A DNA stretch of 32,243 bases. Origin: Bacillota bacterium. Lineage in GTDB: Bacteria; Bacillota_A; Clostridia; Lachnospirales; Lachnospiraceae. The stretch spans positions 1 to 32,243 of the forward strand of contig JAEZSL010000127.1 in assembly GCA_023443925.1 (NCBI GenBank), written 5' to 3'. The notes below the pieces were generated by a model, which saw only the letters and a list, made by a program, of their open reading frames with translations, ran no database searches and was not told where the DNA came from. A program made the translations under genes and the position numbers. Shown here in pieces: positions 8,439-15,335 of this stretch (positions within the stretch are counted from its first letter, which is position 1; each line of letters starts with the position of its first letter).

Positions 8439-9887
8439 TTACTCCATGGCTGTTTTATTTTTATATGCCAGATAATGTTTTATTAACAGATTTTGCAGAA
8501 GAGTTTTTCGGTACTCTGCGCTGCCTCTTACATCGCTTATAGGTGCTGCCTCTTTGTCAATTACCGCAAAGGTTTTATAAAAAGTATCTTCACATATCAT
8601 TTTTCCGGTTAAAAATTCCGAGGTTTCTTTCATATACAAAGTTGTGGCACCAACACCGCCGCAGGCAGCACCGGCCTTTCGGATTATCCCGTCTTCTATC
8701 CTCAGGGCAAGAGCTGAGTTTACCGTGGAGATATCGACTTCCCTCCGCTTGCTCACCTTTTCAAAATGGATAAAATTATATCCGCCAAGGGGAATTAAAA
8801 CTGAACTGATCCATTCATCCGCCCGGTTCTCGGTATTTTTGTAACCGTGAAAGAAGTCTCTTATGGGTACCACTCTGGTTCCGTCCGCGCTCATTAAGGT
8901 TATTACTGCTTCAACCGCCATCAGCAGCGGAACTGTATCTGCAACCGGAGATGCATTGACGATATTACCGGTCATTGTTGCTGAGGATCGTACCTGCTCC
9001 GAACACATTTTTAGAACGGTATCCGCCAATTCCGGGAAAATATCCCTGGTTTCATTAATGATTCTTGCAAGGGTAACACCACCTCCAATTATAAGAGCTC
9101 CTTTATCTGTCCTGATTTCCTGCATTTTTTCCAGCCTGCTTAAATCCACTAATAACCGAAAATGCTGATTACGTTTTTTAATGCCTACCACAATATCGCT
9201 CCCGCCGTTAAGAAACCGGATTCCGGTTCCCTGCCTGTATTCCGGATGTCTGCTTAAAAATTCCATCAGACCAGTTTGCGTAACCGGTGAATAATAAGCC
9301 TTTTCTCCATCATCAATTAAAAGTTCTTCCTTCTTAAATGCCAGCTGTTTCTTCTCAACAGCGGATAAATACTTCATTCTGATATCATCCATATCTATAA
9401 TCAAATCATTAAGGTATTCCGGTACTTTTTTTATGGCGGCATAGCCGGTGCATCTGCACAGATTTCCTTCCAGGTATCTTCTGAATTCCTCTTTCGTTGG
9501 ATTTTCATTTTCCAGATATAGCGCCAGAATGGATAGACTGACACCGGGAGTACAGAACCCGCATTGAGTGGCATGGGCATCCAGAATTGCCTGCTGGATG
9601 GGATGCAGCTTTTCTTTATCCGCCATGCCTTCAATGGTTATTAAATGCTTTCCCTCCAGCTTTGCAGCCAGATAAAGACATCCGGCTGCCGATTTGTAAT
9701 GTACCGTACCGTTAAAGACCTCGCCGATTACCACCGTACAGGCACCGCAGTCACCTTCTCCGCAGCCTTCTTTTATGCCGTTTAAAGCAAAGGTTCCGCG
9801 TAGCAGTTCCAAAACCGTTGTTTCTGCACCAACCGATAATTCTTTTGCGGTTCCGTTTAAAAAAAAGTTAATTATTTTCTTCATCAT
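8439..9887 (-). CDS. xdhA: Xanthine-dehydrogenase-type FeS + FAD subunit
   Basis: A 482-residue fusion of the two electron-transfer modules, like XdhA of the two-subunit bacterial xanthine dehydrogenases. Residues about 1-165 hold both [2Fe-2S] clusters, with CGEGDCGACTV, CGFCTPG and CRCTGY. Residues about 190-480 form the FAD domain, with LNGGSDIVVG and TMTGNIVNASPVAD loops and a C-terminal CO-dehydrogenase-flavoprotein-like part. Start at 9887 (ATGATG) is set by AAGGAG seven bases upstream and by the ferredoxin fold; an earlier ATG at 9986 lies inside the leader terminator region and is rejected. The transcript leader contains a variant purine riboswitch, giving an independent hint that the substrate is a purine. 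Confidence 0.93.
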   Translation of the reverse strand: MMKKIINFFLNGTAKELSVGAETTVLELLRGTFALNGIKEGCGEGDCGACTVVIGEVFNGTVHYKSAAGCLYLAAKLEGKHLITIEGMADKEKLHPIQQAILDAHATQCGFCTPGVSLSILALYLENENPTKEEFRRYLEGNLCRCTGYAAIKKVPEYLNDLIIDMDDIRMKYLSAVEKKQLAFKKEELLIDDGEKAYYSPVTQTGLMEFLSRHPEYRQGTGIRFLNGGSDIVVGIKKRNQHFRLLVDLSRLEKMQEIRTDKGALIIGGGVTLARIINETRDIFPELADTVLKMCSEQVRSSATMTGNIVNASPVADTVPLLMAVEAVITLMSADGTRVVPIRDFFHGYKNTENRADEWISSVLIPLGGYNFIHFEKVSKRREVDISTVNSALALRIEDGIIRKAGAACGGVGATTLYMKETSEFLTGKMICEDTFYKTFAVIDKEAAPISDVRGSAEYRKTLLQNLLIKHYLAYKNKTAME

Positions 9888-9967
9888 CCTTTGACTCCTT
9901 TCATCATTTATTAACCCGACTCTCAAAACACAACACGAAGCTAACAGCTCTGGAACCTGATTTATAT

Positions 9968-10055
9968 ATAAAAAGGCCCCAGGCACAGGAGATACAAACC
10001 AGAACTTCCCGTTTTAAAAAAGGGTAATCTGATCCGTCCTCATGTAGCCTGGGGC
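9968..10055 (-). terminator. Riboswitch-controlled terminator before xdhA
   Basis: GCCCCAGGC (10047-10055) and GCCTGGGGC (9976-9984) form a perfect 9-bp stem around a 62-base loop with its own weak hairpin. On the minus strand CCTTTTTATA follows. The first arm is part of the aptamer (3' strand of P3, J3/1 and the ligand-pairing C74 equivalent), so aptamer folding and this terminator exclude each other. Confidence 0.8.
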
Positions 10056-10112
10056 AATTTATGGTCGCCTGGTCGAGACGCTCAAACCATATTAATGAGC
10101 TTATACAAGAAG
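10038..10112 (-). ncRNA. Purine-class riboswitch aptamer, variant pocket (ON layout)
   Basis: The minus-strand RNA aligns without gaps to the guanine riboswitch (xpt numbering) through P1, P2 and J2/3. P1 is CUUCUUGU with ACAUGAGG, eight positions with one U-U mismatch. J1/2 is AUAA. P2 is GCUCA/UGAGC with loop AAUAUGG, which has the kissing GG. J2/3 is GUCUCGACC, where the usual UACC is GACC (U51 to G). L3 is CCAUAAA, with the kissing CC. J3/1 is GGCUAC, with C74 and U75 kept but A73 changed to G. P3 has an unusual 1x3 internal loop. C74 predicts a guanine- or xanthine-like ligand. The 51 change points to altered specificity, as in known guanine-riboswitch variants. It precedes xanthine dehydrogenase genes. 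Confidence 0.82.
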
Positions 10113-10151
10113 TTATCATATATAAATACTTCTTTGTATTATTATTTAATA

Positions 10152-10179
10152 ATTATACATACTTTTTTTGATTAGTCAA
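10152..10179 (-). promoter_or_regulatory. Promoter of the riboswitch-xdh operon
   Basis: On the minus strand TTGACT (10174-10179) and TATAAT (10152-10157) are 16 bases apart. The predicted start lies about 30 bases before the aptamer. Confidence 0.7.
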
Positions 10180-10225
10180 TAAAAAAATTACTGCAGTTGT
10201 TCATAGGTTTCTGCTATACAATAAA

Positions 10226-10253
10226 AAAGGCAGCCAAATAACCGGCTGCCTTT
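10226..10253 (-). terminator. Terminator after the glutaredoxin-like gene
   Basis: AAAGGCAGCC and GGCTGCCTTT form a perfect 10-bp stem with an eight-base loop. On the minus strand six T follow, so it ends the transcript of the gene stopping at 10300 and insulates the xdh promoter. Confidence 0.88.
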
Positions 10254-10299
10254 AATACCATTTTCCACAAAGAGCATGTCTGCGGGTAATCTGCTGTAA

Positions 10300-10611
10300 T
10301 CAGCAGTTACCTTTCCCATCTATAGAACAAGAAGCACCGTCCTGCATTGTCTTCTCCATGTTCAGGGATTCATATATATCAAAAGTCTTCGAATTATCCT
10401 CCAGTACGAAAAAAGGAATACCGATTTTGCCGTCTTGAATGATAGGTGCAAATATTTCGTCATGATCACGATAGGAGAGAAACTCTTTTAAGGTAGCCGT
10501 GCTTTTTGTTATATTCCTATAGTCTAACTCTATGTCGGAACGTAACTCTAAATCGGCTTTTGCCTCTACGCAGTCCGGACAGATTTCTGTACCATACATA
10601 ATGATTTTCAT
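10300..10611 (-). CDS. Glutaredoxin-like thiol protein (CPDC)
   Basis: A 103-residue thioredoxin-fold protein. The N-terminus MKIIMYGTEICPDC places a CPDC redox motif at residues 11-14, and GKIGIPFFVLED provides the cis-proline loop. The C-terminus has two more cysteines (SCSI and GNC). It resembles small clostridial glutaredoxin-related proteins; glutathione is usually absent in such anaerobes, so the electron partner may be another thiol system. AAAGGAGG lies upstream of the ATG. It is monocistronic with its own terminator. Confidence 0.88.
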   Translation of the reverse strand: MKIIMYGTEICPDCVEAKADLELRSDIELDYRNITKSTATLKEFLSYRDHDEIFAPIIQDGKIGIPFFVLEDNSKTFDIYESLNMEKTMQDGASCSIDGKGNC

Positions 10612-10747
10612 GTTTATCCTCCTTTAATGATTGAATTTCAACAACAGCTGCTCTTTACTTAACTATAAAAAGCAGGTGTTGATTTATATATTATACCATA
10701 ACAGATTGAATTTCTGCTACCAATTTTTGTTATGGTTATAAGAAAGA

Positions 10748-10763
10748 GTCTGGCTCGCCAGAC
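10748..10763 (-). terminator. Short GC-rich hairpin after the XRE gene
   Basis: GTCTGG-CTCG-CCAGAC is a perfect stem-loop 15 bases past the stop codon of the XRE-fusion gene. On the minus strand TCTTTCTTAT follows, a modest U-rich tail, so a terminator is likely. Confidence 0.6.
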
Positions 10764-10778
10764 CGAATTTAAATATTT

Positions 10779-11381
10779 CTAAAATACCCATAATCCATGT
10801 CGGCTGCAATAATAATACAGTTTTGCGCTATGTTTCCGGCCTAATTTTCCTCCATTTAACTTAGGCAGCCGAATAGACGCCGTTTGTTCCGGATACAACT
10901 TTACCAGCAGTACCTGGTCACTTGTGACATAGGCCGCAAAGGATAGAAAATGATCTTTGCTCATTTCATGGCGAAACCTGATATAGTACTCACCTTCTAT
11001 CTCTTCGACAATTGCGGTATGCATTGCATCTGCCGGTTTTGCATGAAGAGGAGAAAGCTTGCGTCCGCAGCAGTAAATCTCGGCATTTCCCGTACTGCTA
11101 ATTACCGTTTGGCAGGTCGGGCAGACATAAAACTTAATTCTTTTTAAATTGCCGGTATCTGTATTGTTACGCTCCAGGTCGCCCTCTAATAATTGCTCAA
11201 TATTGATATCATATATATTTGACAGCTCTTTTAACAGGGATACATCCGGACAACCCTGGCCCCGTTCCCATTTTGAAATGGTTTTATCGCTGATATTCAT
11301 CATATCGGCTATCTGCTTTTGCGTCATACCCTTTTCTTTACGCAGGCGCAGCAGCAGTATTCCTACTTTACTGCAATCCAC
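10779..11381 (-). CDS. XRE regulator fused to desulfoferrodoxin-like domain
   Basis: About 200 residues. The N-terminal XRE helix-turn-helix (about 8-62) reads LRKEKGMTQKQIADMMNISD then KTISKWERGQGCPDVSLL. After a linker, CPTCQTVIS begins a metal-binding region: CCGRKLSPLHAKPADA, a long beta region with RHEMSKDHF, and a closing YYCSRHGLW. The CCG..L..H.P and YC..HGLW patterns match superoxide reductase (neelaredoxin/desulfoferrodoxin), where His and Cys bind the iron centre. A redox- or superoxide-sensing regulator is a reasonable inference. I chose GTG at 11381 because GGAGG lies eight bases upstream; the ATG at 11396 has no ribosome site. The ArsR gene diverges from it. Confidence 0.85.
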   Translation of the reverse strand: MDCSKVGILLLRLRKEKGMTQKQIADMMNISDKTISKWERGQGCPDVSLLKELSNIYDINIEQLLEGDLERNNTDTGNLKRIKFYVCPTCQTVISSTGNAEIYCCGRKLSPLHAKPADAMHTAIVEEIEGEYYIRFRHEMSKDHFLSFAAYVTSDQVLLVKLYPEQTASIRLPKLNGGKLGRKHSAKLYYYCSRHGLWVF

Positions 11382-11573
11382 TCTTCCAACCTCCATTCAT
11401 TTGCTACATTATAATTCATCTATCTAAAATATTCAATAATGCCTCCTGGTATAAGTAGTTACCAACAACCTTATAGTTAAGTTGTTACCTTATCCCTTAG
11501 TAACATTGTACCCTATTCTTTAAATATATTGTCTTGATTTTCAATACCAATACGCTTTTTAATCCCAATCATG

Positions 11574-11605
11574 TTATAATGGTTTAAATATTTAATCCAT
11601 TATAA
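11574..11605 (+). promoter_or_regulatory. 32-bp palindromic operator at the arsR-like promoter
   Basis: The two 16-base arms, TTATAATGGTTTAAAT and ATTTAATCCATTATAA, are complementary except for one position. The left arm contains a -10-like TATAAT and the site ends just before the ribosome site AAGGAG. This is the expected place and form of an ArsR-family autoregulatory operator. A good -35 was not found. Confidence 0.65.
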
Positions 11606-11623
11606 AGGAGATGAGGTACCGGT

Positions 11624-11998
11624 ATGACAGACTGTAAAGACTGTATGCTTTTATTATCCAGGGAATTTAAAGATTGCCAAAAGGTATTGGCTGCAATGGG
11701 GGATGAAACCAGACAGCAAATCATGATCGCTTTGCTGGAAAGTGACACCCATGGAAGCCGTGTCGGCGAAATAAAGTTAAAGACCCACCTCTCCAGATCC
11801 GCAGTTTCCCATCATTTACAGATACTAAAGAGTGCCGGGATTATTGAGATGCGGAGTGAAGGCACCAGAAATTACTACTTTATTAAAGCTGCGGATACCC
11901 CTTGGAATAAAATACTGCAGCTGGTTACTCATATCAATGAAATCCTTCTGTCTATGCCGGAGGAGGAAAAACAACATTTTAACCGAACAGAAATTTAA
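11624..11998 (+). CDS. ArsR-family winged-helix regulator
   Basis: A 124-residue ArsR-type repressor. The core VLAAMGDETRQQIMIALLES and LSRSAVSHHLQILKSAGII is the classic winged helix, followed by the wing GTRNYYFI. The N-terminus MTDCKDCML has a CxxC pair, but the usual CVCDL metal site in the recognition region is not seen, so metal sensing is uncertain. AAAGGAG precedes the ATG. It probably forms an operon with the EFR1 ferredoxin gene 115 bases downstream; this pairing is plausible for redox control. Its promoter is covered by a 32-bp palindrome, suggesting autorepression. Confidence 0.92.
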   Translation: MTDCKDCMLLLSREFKDCQKVLAAMGDETRQQIMIALLESDTHGSRVGEIKLKTHLSRSAVSHHLQILKSAGIIEMRSEGTRNYYFIKAADTPWNKILQLVTHINEILLSMPEEEKQHFNRTEI

Positions 11999-12017
11999 CT
12001 GATTTATGGAACATAGG

Positions 12018-12040
12018 TGTAAAGAAAAAAACTCTTTACA
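12018..12040 (+). repeat. Inverted repeat between arsR-like gene and EFR1 gene
   Basis: TGTAAAGA and TCTTTACA are perfect 8-bp arms with a seven-base A-rich centre. No U-rich tail follows, so an operator or a processing hairpin is more likely than a terminator. Confidence 0.4.
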
Positions 12041-12057
12041 TCGTGGGGTTTGTGCCC

Positions 12058-12097
12058 GCGCTGCGTACATAACTTGACATTTGCAAAAAAGCAGCGC
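12058..12097 (+). promoter_or_regulatory. Hairpin that may hide the EFR1 ribosome site
   Basis: GCGCTGC (12058-12064) and GCAGCGC (12091-12097) are perfect arms. CCC just before the first arm can also pair with the GGGG ribosome site just after the second. Translational control is a speculative reading. Confidence 0.35.
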
Positions 12098-12113
12098 AGA
12101 TTGGGGAATAATT

Positions 12114-12869
12114 ATGATTTTATATTTCAGCGGCACAGGAAACAGCCGTTATGTGGCTCAGGTAATTCAAAGAGAAACTAAGGATGAATTGATTTCTATC
12201 AACGACCAGCTGAAGAAGAACAGCAAACTCTCCCTGCACTCCAATGATCCCTTTGTATTTGCAGCACCTACCTATGCCTGGAGGCTTCCAAAGGTTGTGG
12301 AAGCTTTTATACGTAAGACAGAATTTACCGGCAGCCGGAAAGCTTATTTTCTATTAACCTGCGGAACCCATACCCACAATGCCGTACATTATGCAAAAAA
12401 GCTTTGTTCGGAAAAGAATTTAGAATTTATGGGCTTATCTTCCATAATAATGCCTGAAAATTATATTGCCATGTTTGAGATACCGGAAAAAGCGCAGGCC
12501 GATACAATTATTAACGGTTCACTTCCTAAAATAAAGGCCTTAGCTGTAAAGATCAAAAATAAAGAGCCTTTTGAACCGGAAAAAATTAATTTATCCGATA
12601 GAATGATAAGCCGCCTGATTAATCCGTTATTTTATAAAACCTGTGTCAGTGCAAAGGGCTTTTATACTACTGATGCATGCATCGGCTGCAAGAAATGTGA
12701 AGTTGTCTGCCCGTTAAATAATATTCATTTATCCGGAAATAAACCTGTCTGGGATAAGCACTGTACCCACTGTATGGCCTGTATCTGTGCATGTCCGGCG
12801 CAAGCCATTGAATATAAGAAGAATTCCCAGGGAAAACCCAGGTTCTACAATGCTGGTTATGAGGAATAG
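12114..12869 (+). CDS. EFR1-type ferrodoxin (flavodoxin + 2[4Fe-4S])
   Basis: A 251-residue electron-transfer protein. The N-terminal flavodoxin-like domain (about 1-160) starts MILYFSGTGNSRYVA, the FMN phosphate loop, with APTYAWRLPKVV as a second flavin loop. The C-terminus has two [4Fe-4S] motifs, CIGCKKCEVVCP and CTHCMACICACP. This matches the EFR1 family (clostridial flavodoxin-ferredoxin fusions); partners are unknown. I chose the ATG at 12114, which begins the fold and has GGGGAA upstream; the ATG at 12081 adds eleven unconserved residues. It likely belongs to the ArsR-controlled unit, with an intervening hairpin region. Confidence 0.92.
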   Translation: MILYFSGTGNSRYVAQVIQRETKDELISINDQLKKNSKLSLHSNDPFVFAAPTYAWRLPKVVEAFIRKTEFTGSRKAYFLLTCGTHTHNAVHYAKKLCSEKNLEFMGLSSIIMPENYIAMFEIPEKAQADTIINGSLPKIKALAVKIKNKEPFEPEKINLSDRMISRLINPLFYKTCVSAKGFYTTDACIGCKKCEVVCPLNNIHLSGNKPVWDKHCTHCMACICACPAQAIEYKKNSQGKPRFYNAGYEE

Positions 12870-13096
12870 TAACCGGGTACTATCCTGTTTTAACGCAATT
12901 TTACGCCATGCATATAATCATATACAGATTTTTGTCTATACCATGCTCTCCTGTTCAATGCAGAAAATGTGATATCTGAAAGGATGCCTGAATCCTTATT
13001 TATGACAGTCAGTTTACGTTTAATATAAGCAAACACGAGAGACTATGGCCTTTAACGGCCGATTCCTTACTAGTTCTATACTTCCCTTGTATCATT

Positions 13097-13136
13097 GCAG
13101 ACGAGAGCCCGCGTTGCGGACTACGTCTGCTTTTTT
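13097..13136 (+). terminator. Plus-strand terminator downstream of EFR1 gene
   Basis: GCAGACG (13097-13103) and CGTCTGC (13124-13130) form the stem, with an inner CCGC/GCGG pairing. TTTTTT follows. It probably ends the ArsR-EFR1 transcript, although it is 228 bases past the stop codon. Confidence 0.8.
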
Positions 13137-13239
13137 ATTGCATAAGAGTCGTAATCAATACAAAAACATGCAGGAATTTATATAAATAAATCAATTAGTA
13201 GATTATTTTTTTCACCATCGGGACAGGGATCATTCGGGC

Positions 13240-13305
13240 ATGGCAGGCTGTTTCCTTTGCTACAAGTGCCATTCTGCAGAAGGCTGTCCTATGGTATTAA
13301 CATAA
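13240..13305 (+). CDS. Possible Cys-rich mini-ORF or ferredoxin remnant
   Basis: A 21-codon frame, ATG to TAA. Its central part CFLCYKCHSAEGCP has Cys spacing C-x2-C-x2-C-x5-C-P, close to the [4Fe-4S] motif of ferredoxin-type proteins. There is no strong ribosome site, and the frame is open only about 14 codons further upstream. A decayed fragment of a larger iron-sulfur protein is more likely than a real peptide gene. Confidence 0.25.
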   Translation: MAGCFLCYKCHSAEGCPMVLT

Positions 13306-13365
13306 ACGAATAGATATTATAATGGACAAAAAACAGAATTTCTTATTTAAGTACTTTTCTATTTC

Positions 13366-13394
13366 TTGACAATAACAAAAAAAACATATACTAT
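13366..13394 (+). promoter_or_regulatory. Promoter of the zinc-ribbon/methyltransferase/TetR unit
   Basis: TTGACA (13366-13371) and TACTAT (13389-13394) are 17 bases apart. The -10 lies in a tandem duplication of ATATACTAT, which could form a regulator site, perhaps for the TetR protein encoded third in the unit. Confidence 0.6.
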
Positions 13395-13435
13395 ATATAC
13401 TATATTATTTTTTTGGTATATATAGGGATTAAAAT

Positions 13436-13836
13436 ATGAAAAAAATAAATTCAAACGGTATTCAAACGGTTATGGACTCAAAGTGATTAGCGGTGCAATA
13501 TTTTTTTTATTTGTTATACCGGCAATCAGCTATTTATTATACTCAATAACAAAGCAATCGCAGTATGAACTATTTGTTAAAATTTCCGTAGCATTGGGTA
13601 GTTTGGTTCTTCTATTTCTTTTTATTTTACTAAAAATTGAGTTTTCTCAAGATAAAAAAATAGATGAATATTTTATGGCGAATAACAAGAACCGGCTGGC
13701 ATTGAAAAACGGTTTATTTGAATGTCAGACCTGCGGTAATAATCAGGTAAAACCGGAACAGAAAATGTGTATAATCTGCGGAACTAATTTTAGAAATTGG
13801 AGTGAAGATGATGATGGAAATGAACGACACCAGTAA
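13436..13836 (+). pseudogene. Membrane zinc-ribbon protein, frameshifted by 11-bp duplication
   Basis: The long intact part (from 13483) encodes two membrane helices, ISGAIFFLFVIPAISYLLY and a second near residues 28-48, then a cytoplasmic zinc ribbon with CQTCGN and CIICGTNF. Its only in-frame start is a GTG inside the apparent N-terminus. Just upstream, ATG at 13436 has AGGG eight bases before it, but its frame stops at TGA 13484 after 16 codons. Between them ATTCAAACGGT is perfectly duplicated (13449-13459, 13460-13470). Removing one copy joins the frames as MKKINSNGYGLKVISG, so the ancestral gene clearly started at 13436. It may still be expressed from the GTG (GTGA overlap with the TGA), or be switched by slippage. 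Function unknown. It overlaps the methyltransferase start. Confidence 0.75.
13449..13470 (+). repeat. 11-bp tandem duplication causing a frameshift
   Basis: Two perfect adjacent copies of ATTCAAACGGT. Eleven is not a multiple of three, so gain or loss of one copy switches the frame of the zinc-ribbon gene. Confidence 0.9.
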
Positions 13837-14599
13837 CTTACTGCCTGTATCCGAAACCTTATTTATCCCTTTGGCCGCACGCGCTGCGGAAACCATAAGG
13901 AATAATCCAATCGTTTCAGACAACAAATCTGTTGAGATTCTTAAAGCGTTGAATCTGGAAGGCAAAATAACGGATGGCGGTCAAGTGTCTACGTTAGGAA
14001 TATTAGCCCGTACAAAGATAATTGATGAAGAAGTAGGATGTATTTTATCACGGAATACCAATACTACAATAATAAATCTTGGCGTTGGATTAGATACCCG
14101 AATAAGCAGAATGGATACGGATAACTTAAGGTGGTATGATTTGGATTTTCCGGAGGTAGTTAAGTTCAGAGGCCAGTTCTTTTCTGAAAACCAGCGGGTC
14201 CGGTTCATAGCCAAATCTGTTTTAGATGAGACCTGGGCAGACGAAATTGATGTCACTAAAAGCAATAACGTGATTATTATCGCAGAGGGGCTTTTAATGT
14301 ACCTGACAGAGGACGAGGTTTCCAAGGTTATGGAACTAGTAGCAAAGCGATTTCCGGGTGCTGATATGTTTTTTGATGTAATCCATAGCTATTTCGTCAA
14401 AAAAAAGATAAGTAGTACTTTTATGTGGGGAATTGATCAGGCAAGAGATATCGAACAGCTAAACAGTAATATAAAATTAATTCAGGCATGGAGTGCAGGA
14501 AATCTTTTAAAAGAACGCCAGCCTTTGATTTTAAGGCTGCTTAATTTTTTGCCTGGTACCAGAAACAGAAGTCAAATTCTCCACATTCAATTTAAATAA
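13808..14599 (+). CDS. Class I SAM methyltransferase, LCM family
   Basis: A 263-residue protein of the leucine-carboxyl-methyltransferase-like family (PF04072), a group of S-adenosylmethionine O-methyltransferases. Visible motifs are the conserved ARTKIIDE segment, the SAM loop IINLGVGLDTR, WYDLDFPEV for the ribose-binding acidic residue, and IIAEGLLMYL, typical of the family. Substrate unknown; members act on small carboxylates, hydroxyls or polyketides. I chose ATG at 13808, six bases after GGAG; the GTG at 13802 and other ATGs at 13811, 13814 and 13820 are possible. It overlaps the previous gene by 29 bases and is followed 24 bases later by the TetR gene, so they form an operon. Confidence 0.88.
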   Translation: MMMEMNDTSNLLPVSETLFIPLAARAAETIRNNPIVSDNKSVEILKALNLEGKITDGGQVSTLGILARTKIIDEEVGCILSRNTNTTIINLGVGLDTRISRMDTDNLRWYDLDFPEVVKFRGQFFSENQRVRFIAKSVLDETWADEIDVTKSNNVIIIAEGLLMYLTEDEVSKVMELVAKRFPGADMFFDVIHSYFVKKKISSTFMWGIDQARDIEQLNSNIKLIQAWSAGNLLKERQPLILRLLNFLPGTRNRSQILHIQFK

Positions 14600-14623
14600 T
14601 TTGTAATTAAATGGAGGTAATAC

Positions 14624-15208
14624 ATGCCACGTTTTAGTGAAAATGAAAAACAAAGAATAAACAGTAAGCTTCTCTTGGAAGGGGCACGGCTTTTTACAAC
14701 CTATGGAATAAAGAAAGTTACGATTGACGAACTGGTAGAGGCTGTAGGGATTGCCAAAGCATCCTTTTATACCTTTTATGAGAGTAAGGAATATTTATAT
14801 TTAGAGATAGTTCAAAACATTCAACAAAAAATATTTACCGAACTAAATACTCTTTTGGAGGCCAACTCTGGTTTACCCAGCAGAGAACGTGTCCTGGAAG
14901 TGTTTGAGGTAATGAACAAGCTGATGCTGCAGTATCCAATTTTAAACTGCATGAATACAGCAACCTTAGAGTTGATAGCCCGCAAAGTTTCAAAGGAACG
15001 GCTGTCTGCTTTCGAGGAGCAGAATTTCGATGCTGCTAAGTCATTGTATGATCATGGTATACGCTTTACCTGTGATCTTCTGACAGTCTCCTGTGCCTTT
15101 CAAGCAATTCACCATAGTTGGATTTATCTACATGACAAAGGTGAAGAATTACAATCTTCTGTTGTGAATATCCTTTTGCATGGTGTTATCGACCAAGTAA
15201 TCAAGTGA
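14624..15208 (+). CDS. TetR/AcrR-family regulator
   Basis: A 194-residue regulator. The N-terminal helix-turn-helix (about 8-55) reads LLLEGARLFTTYGIKKVTID then ELVEAVGIAKASFYTFYESK, a classic TetR head. The C-terminal ligand domain is divergent. GGAGG precedes the ATG. It is the third gene of the unit with the zinc-ribbon and methyltransferase genes, and probably represses this unit, but no perfect palindrome was found at that promoter apart from the ATATACTAT tandem. It faces the MBL gene convergently across a long inverted repeat. Confidence 0.93.
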   Translation: MPRFSENEKQRINSKLLLEGARLFTTYGIKKVTIDELVEAVGIAKASFYTFYESKEYLYLEIVQNIQQKIFTELNTLLEANSGLPSRERVLEVFEVMNKLMLQYPILNCMNTATLELIARKVSKERLSAFEEQNFDAAKSLYDHGIRFTCDLLTVSCAFQAIHHSWIYLHDKGEELQSSVVNILLHGVIDQVIK

Positions 15209-15265
15209 AAGTAATGAACAATTTACCTGATAGTTTTTTTAATTATTTGCTGTTATATCCATAGA

Positions 15266-15335
15266 GGTAAACTGTACCTGATAGTTAAGACACAGAAAAA
15301 GAGACTTTGCCTTAACTATCAGGGTACGGTTTGCC
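15266..15335. repeat. Long imperfect inverted repeat between convergent genes
   Basis: The arms at 15266-15289 and 15311-15335 match at 22 of 24 paired positions with one bulged base; the two mismatches become G-U pairs in plus-strand RNA. The loop is 21 bases. There is no strong T run on either side. It may act as a bidirectional terminator or be a small mobile palindrome. A related TTACCTGATAGTT lies at 15221, and a diverged 29-base copy of its flank (GTGAAA..ATTTACCTG) lies near 22289 after the AraC gene. Confidence 0.6.

Larger units (their letters stand above)
12870..13435. other. Gene-poor spacer with terminator and gene remnants
   Basis: No full-length gene. It holds a plus-strand terminator (13097-13136), small inverted repeats such as GGCC-TTTAAC-GGCC, a 21-codon Cys-rich frame (13240-13305), a 15-codon frame starting MDKKQNFLFKYF near 13323, and the promoter of the next gene (13366-13394). 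It reads like a decayed region. Confidence 0.6.

Noticed and set aside
9888..9986. Longer N-terminus for the FeS/FAD subunit
   Set aside because: It would start next to the terminator without a ribosome site; AAAGGAG directly precedes ATG 9887 and the ferredoxin fold.
9904..10119. A 71-codon minus-strand frame in the xdh leader
   Set aside because: It lies on the riboswitch aptamer and terminator, has no family features, and RNA structure explains the sequence.
11464..11486. AACAAC/GTTGTT inverted repeat between the XRE and ArsR genes
   Set aside because: Only six bases per arm with an 11-base gap; too weak to call an operator.
12787..12972. A 61-codon plus frame overlapping the EFR1 end
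   Set aside because: It is an alternate frame of the ferredoxin motif region and lacks a ribosome site.
13001..13137. T-box or other known leader RNA before 13131
   Set aside because: No T-box sequence or known riboswitch core could be recognised, and no gene in the plus direction follows closely.
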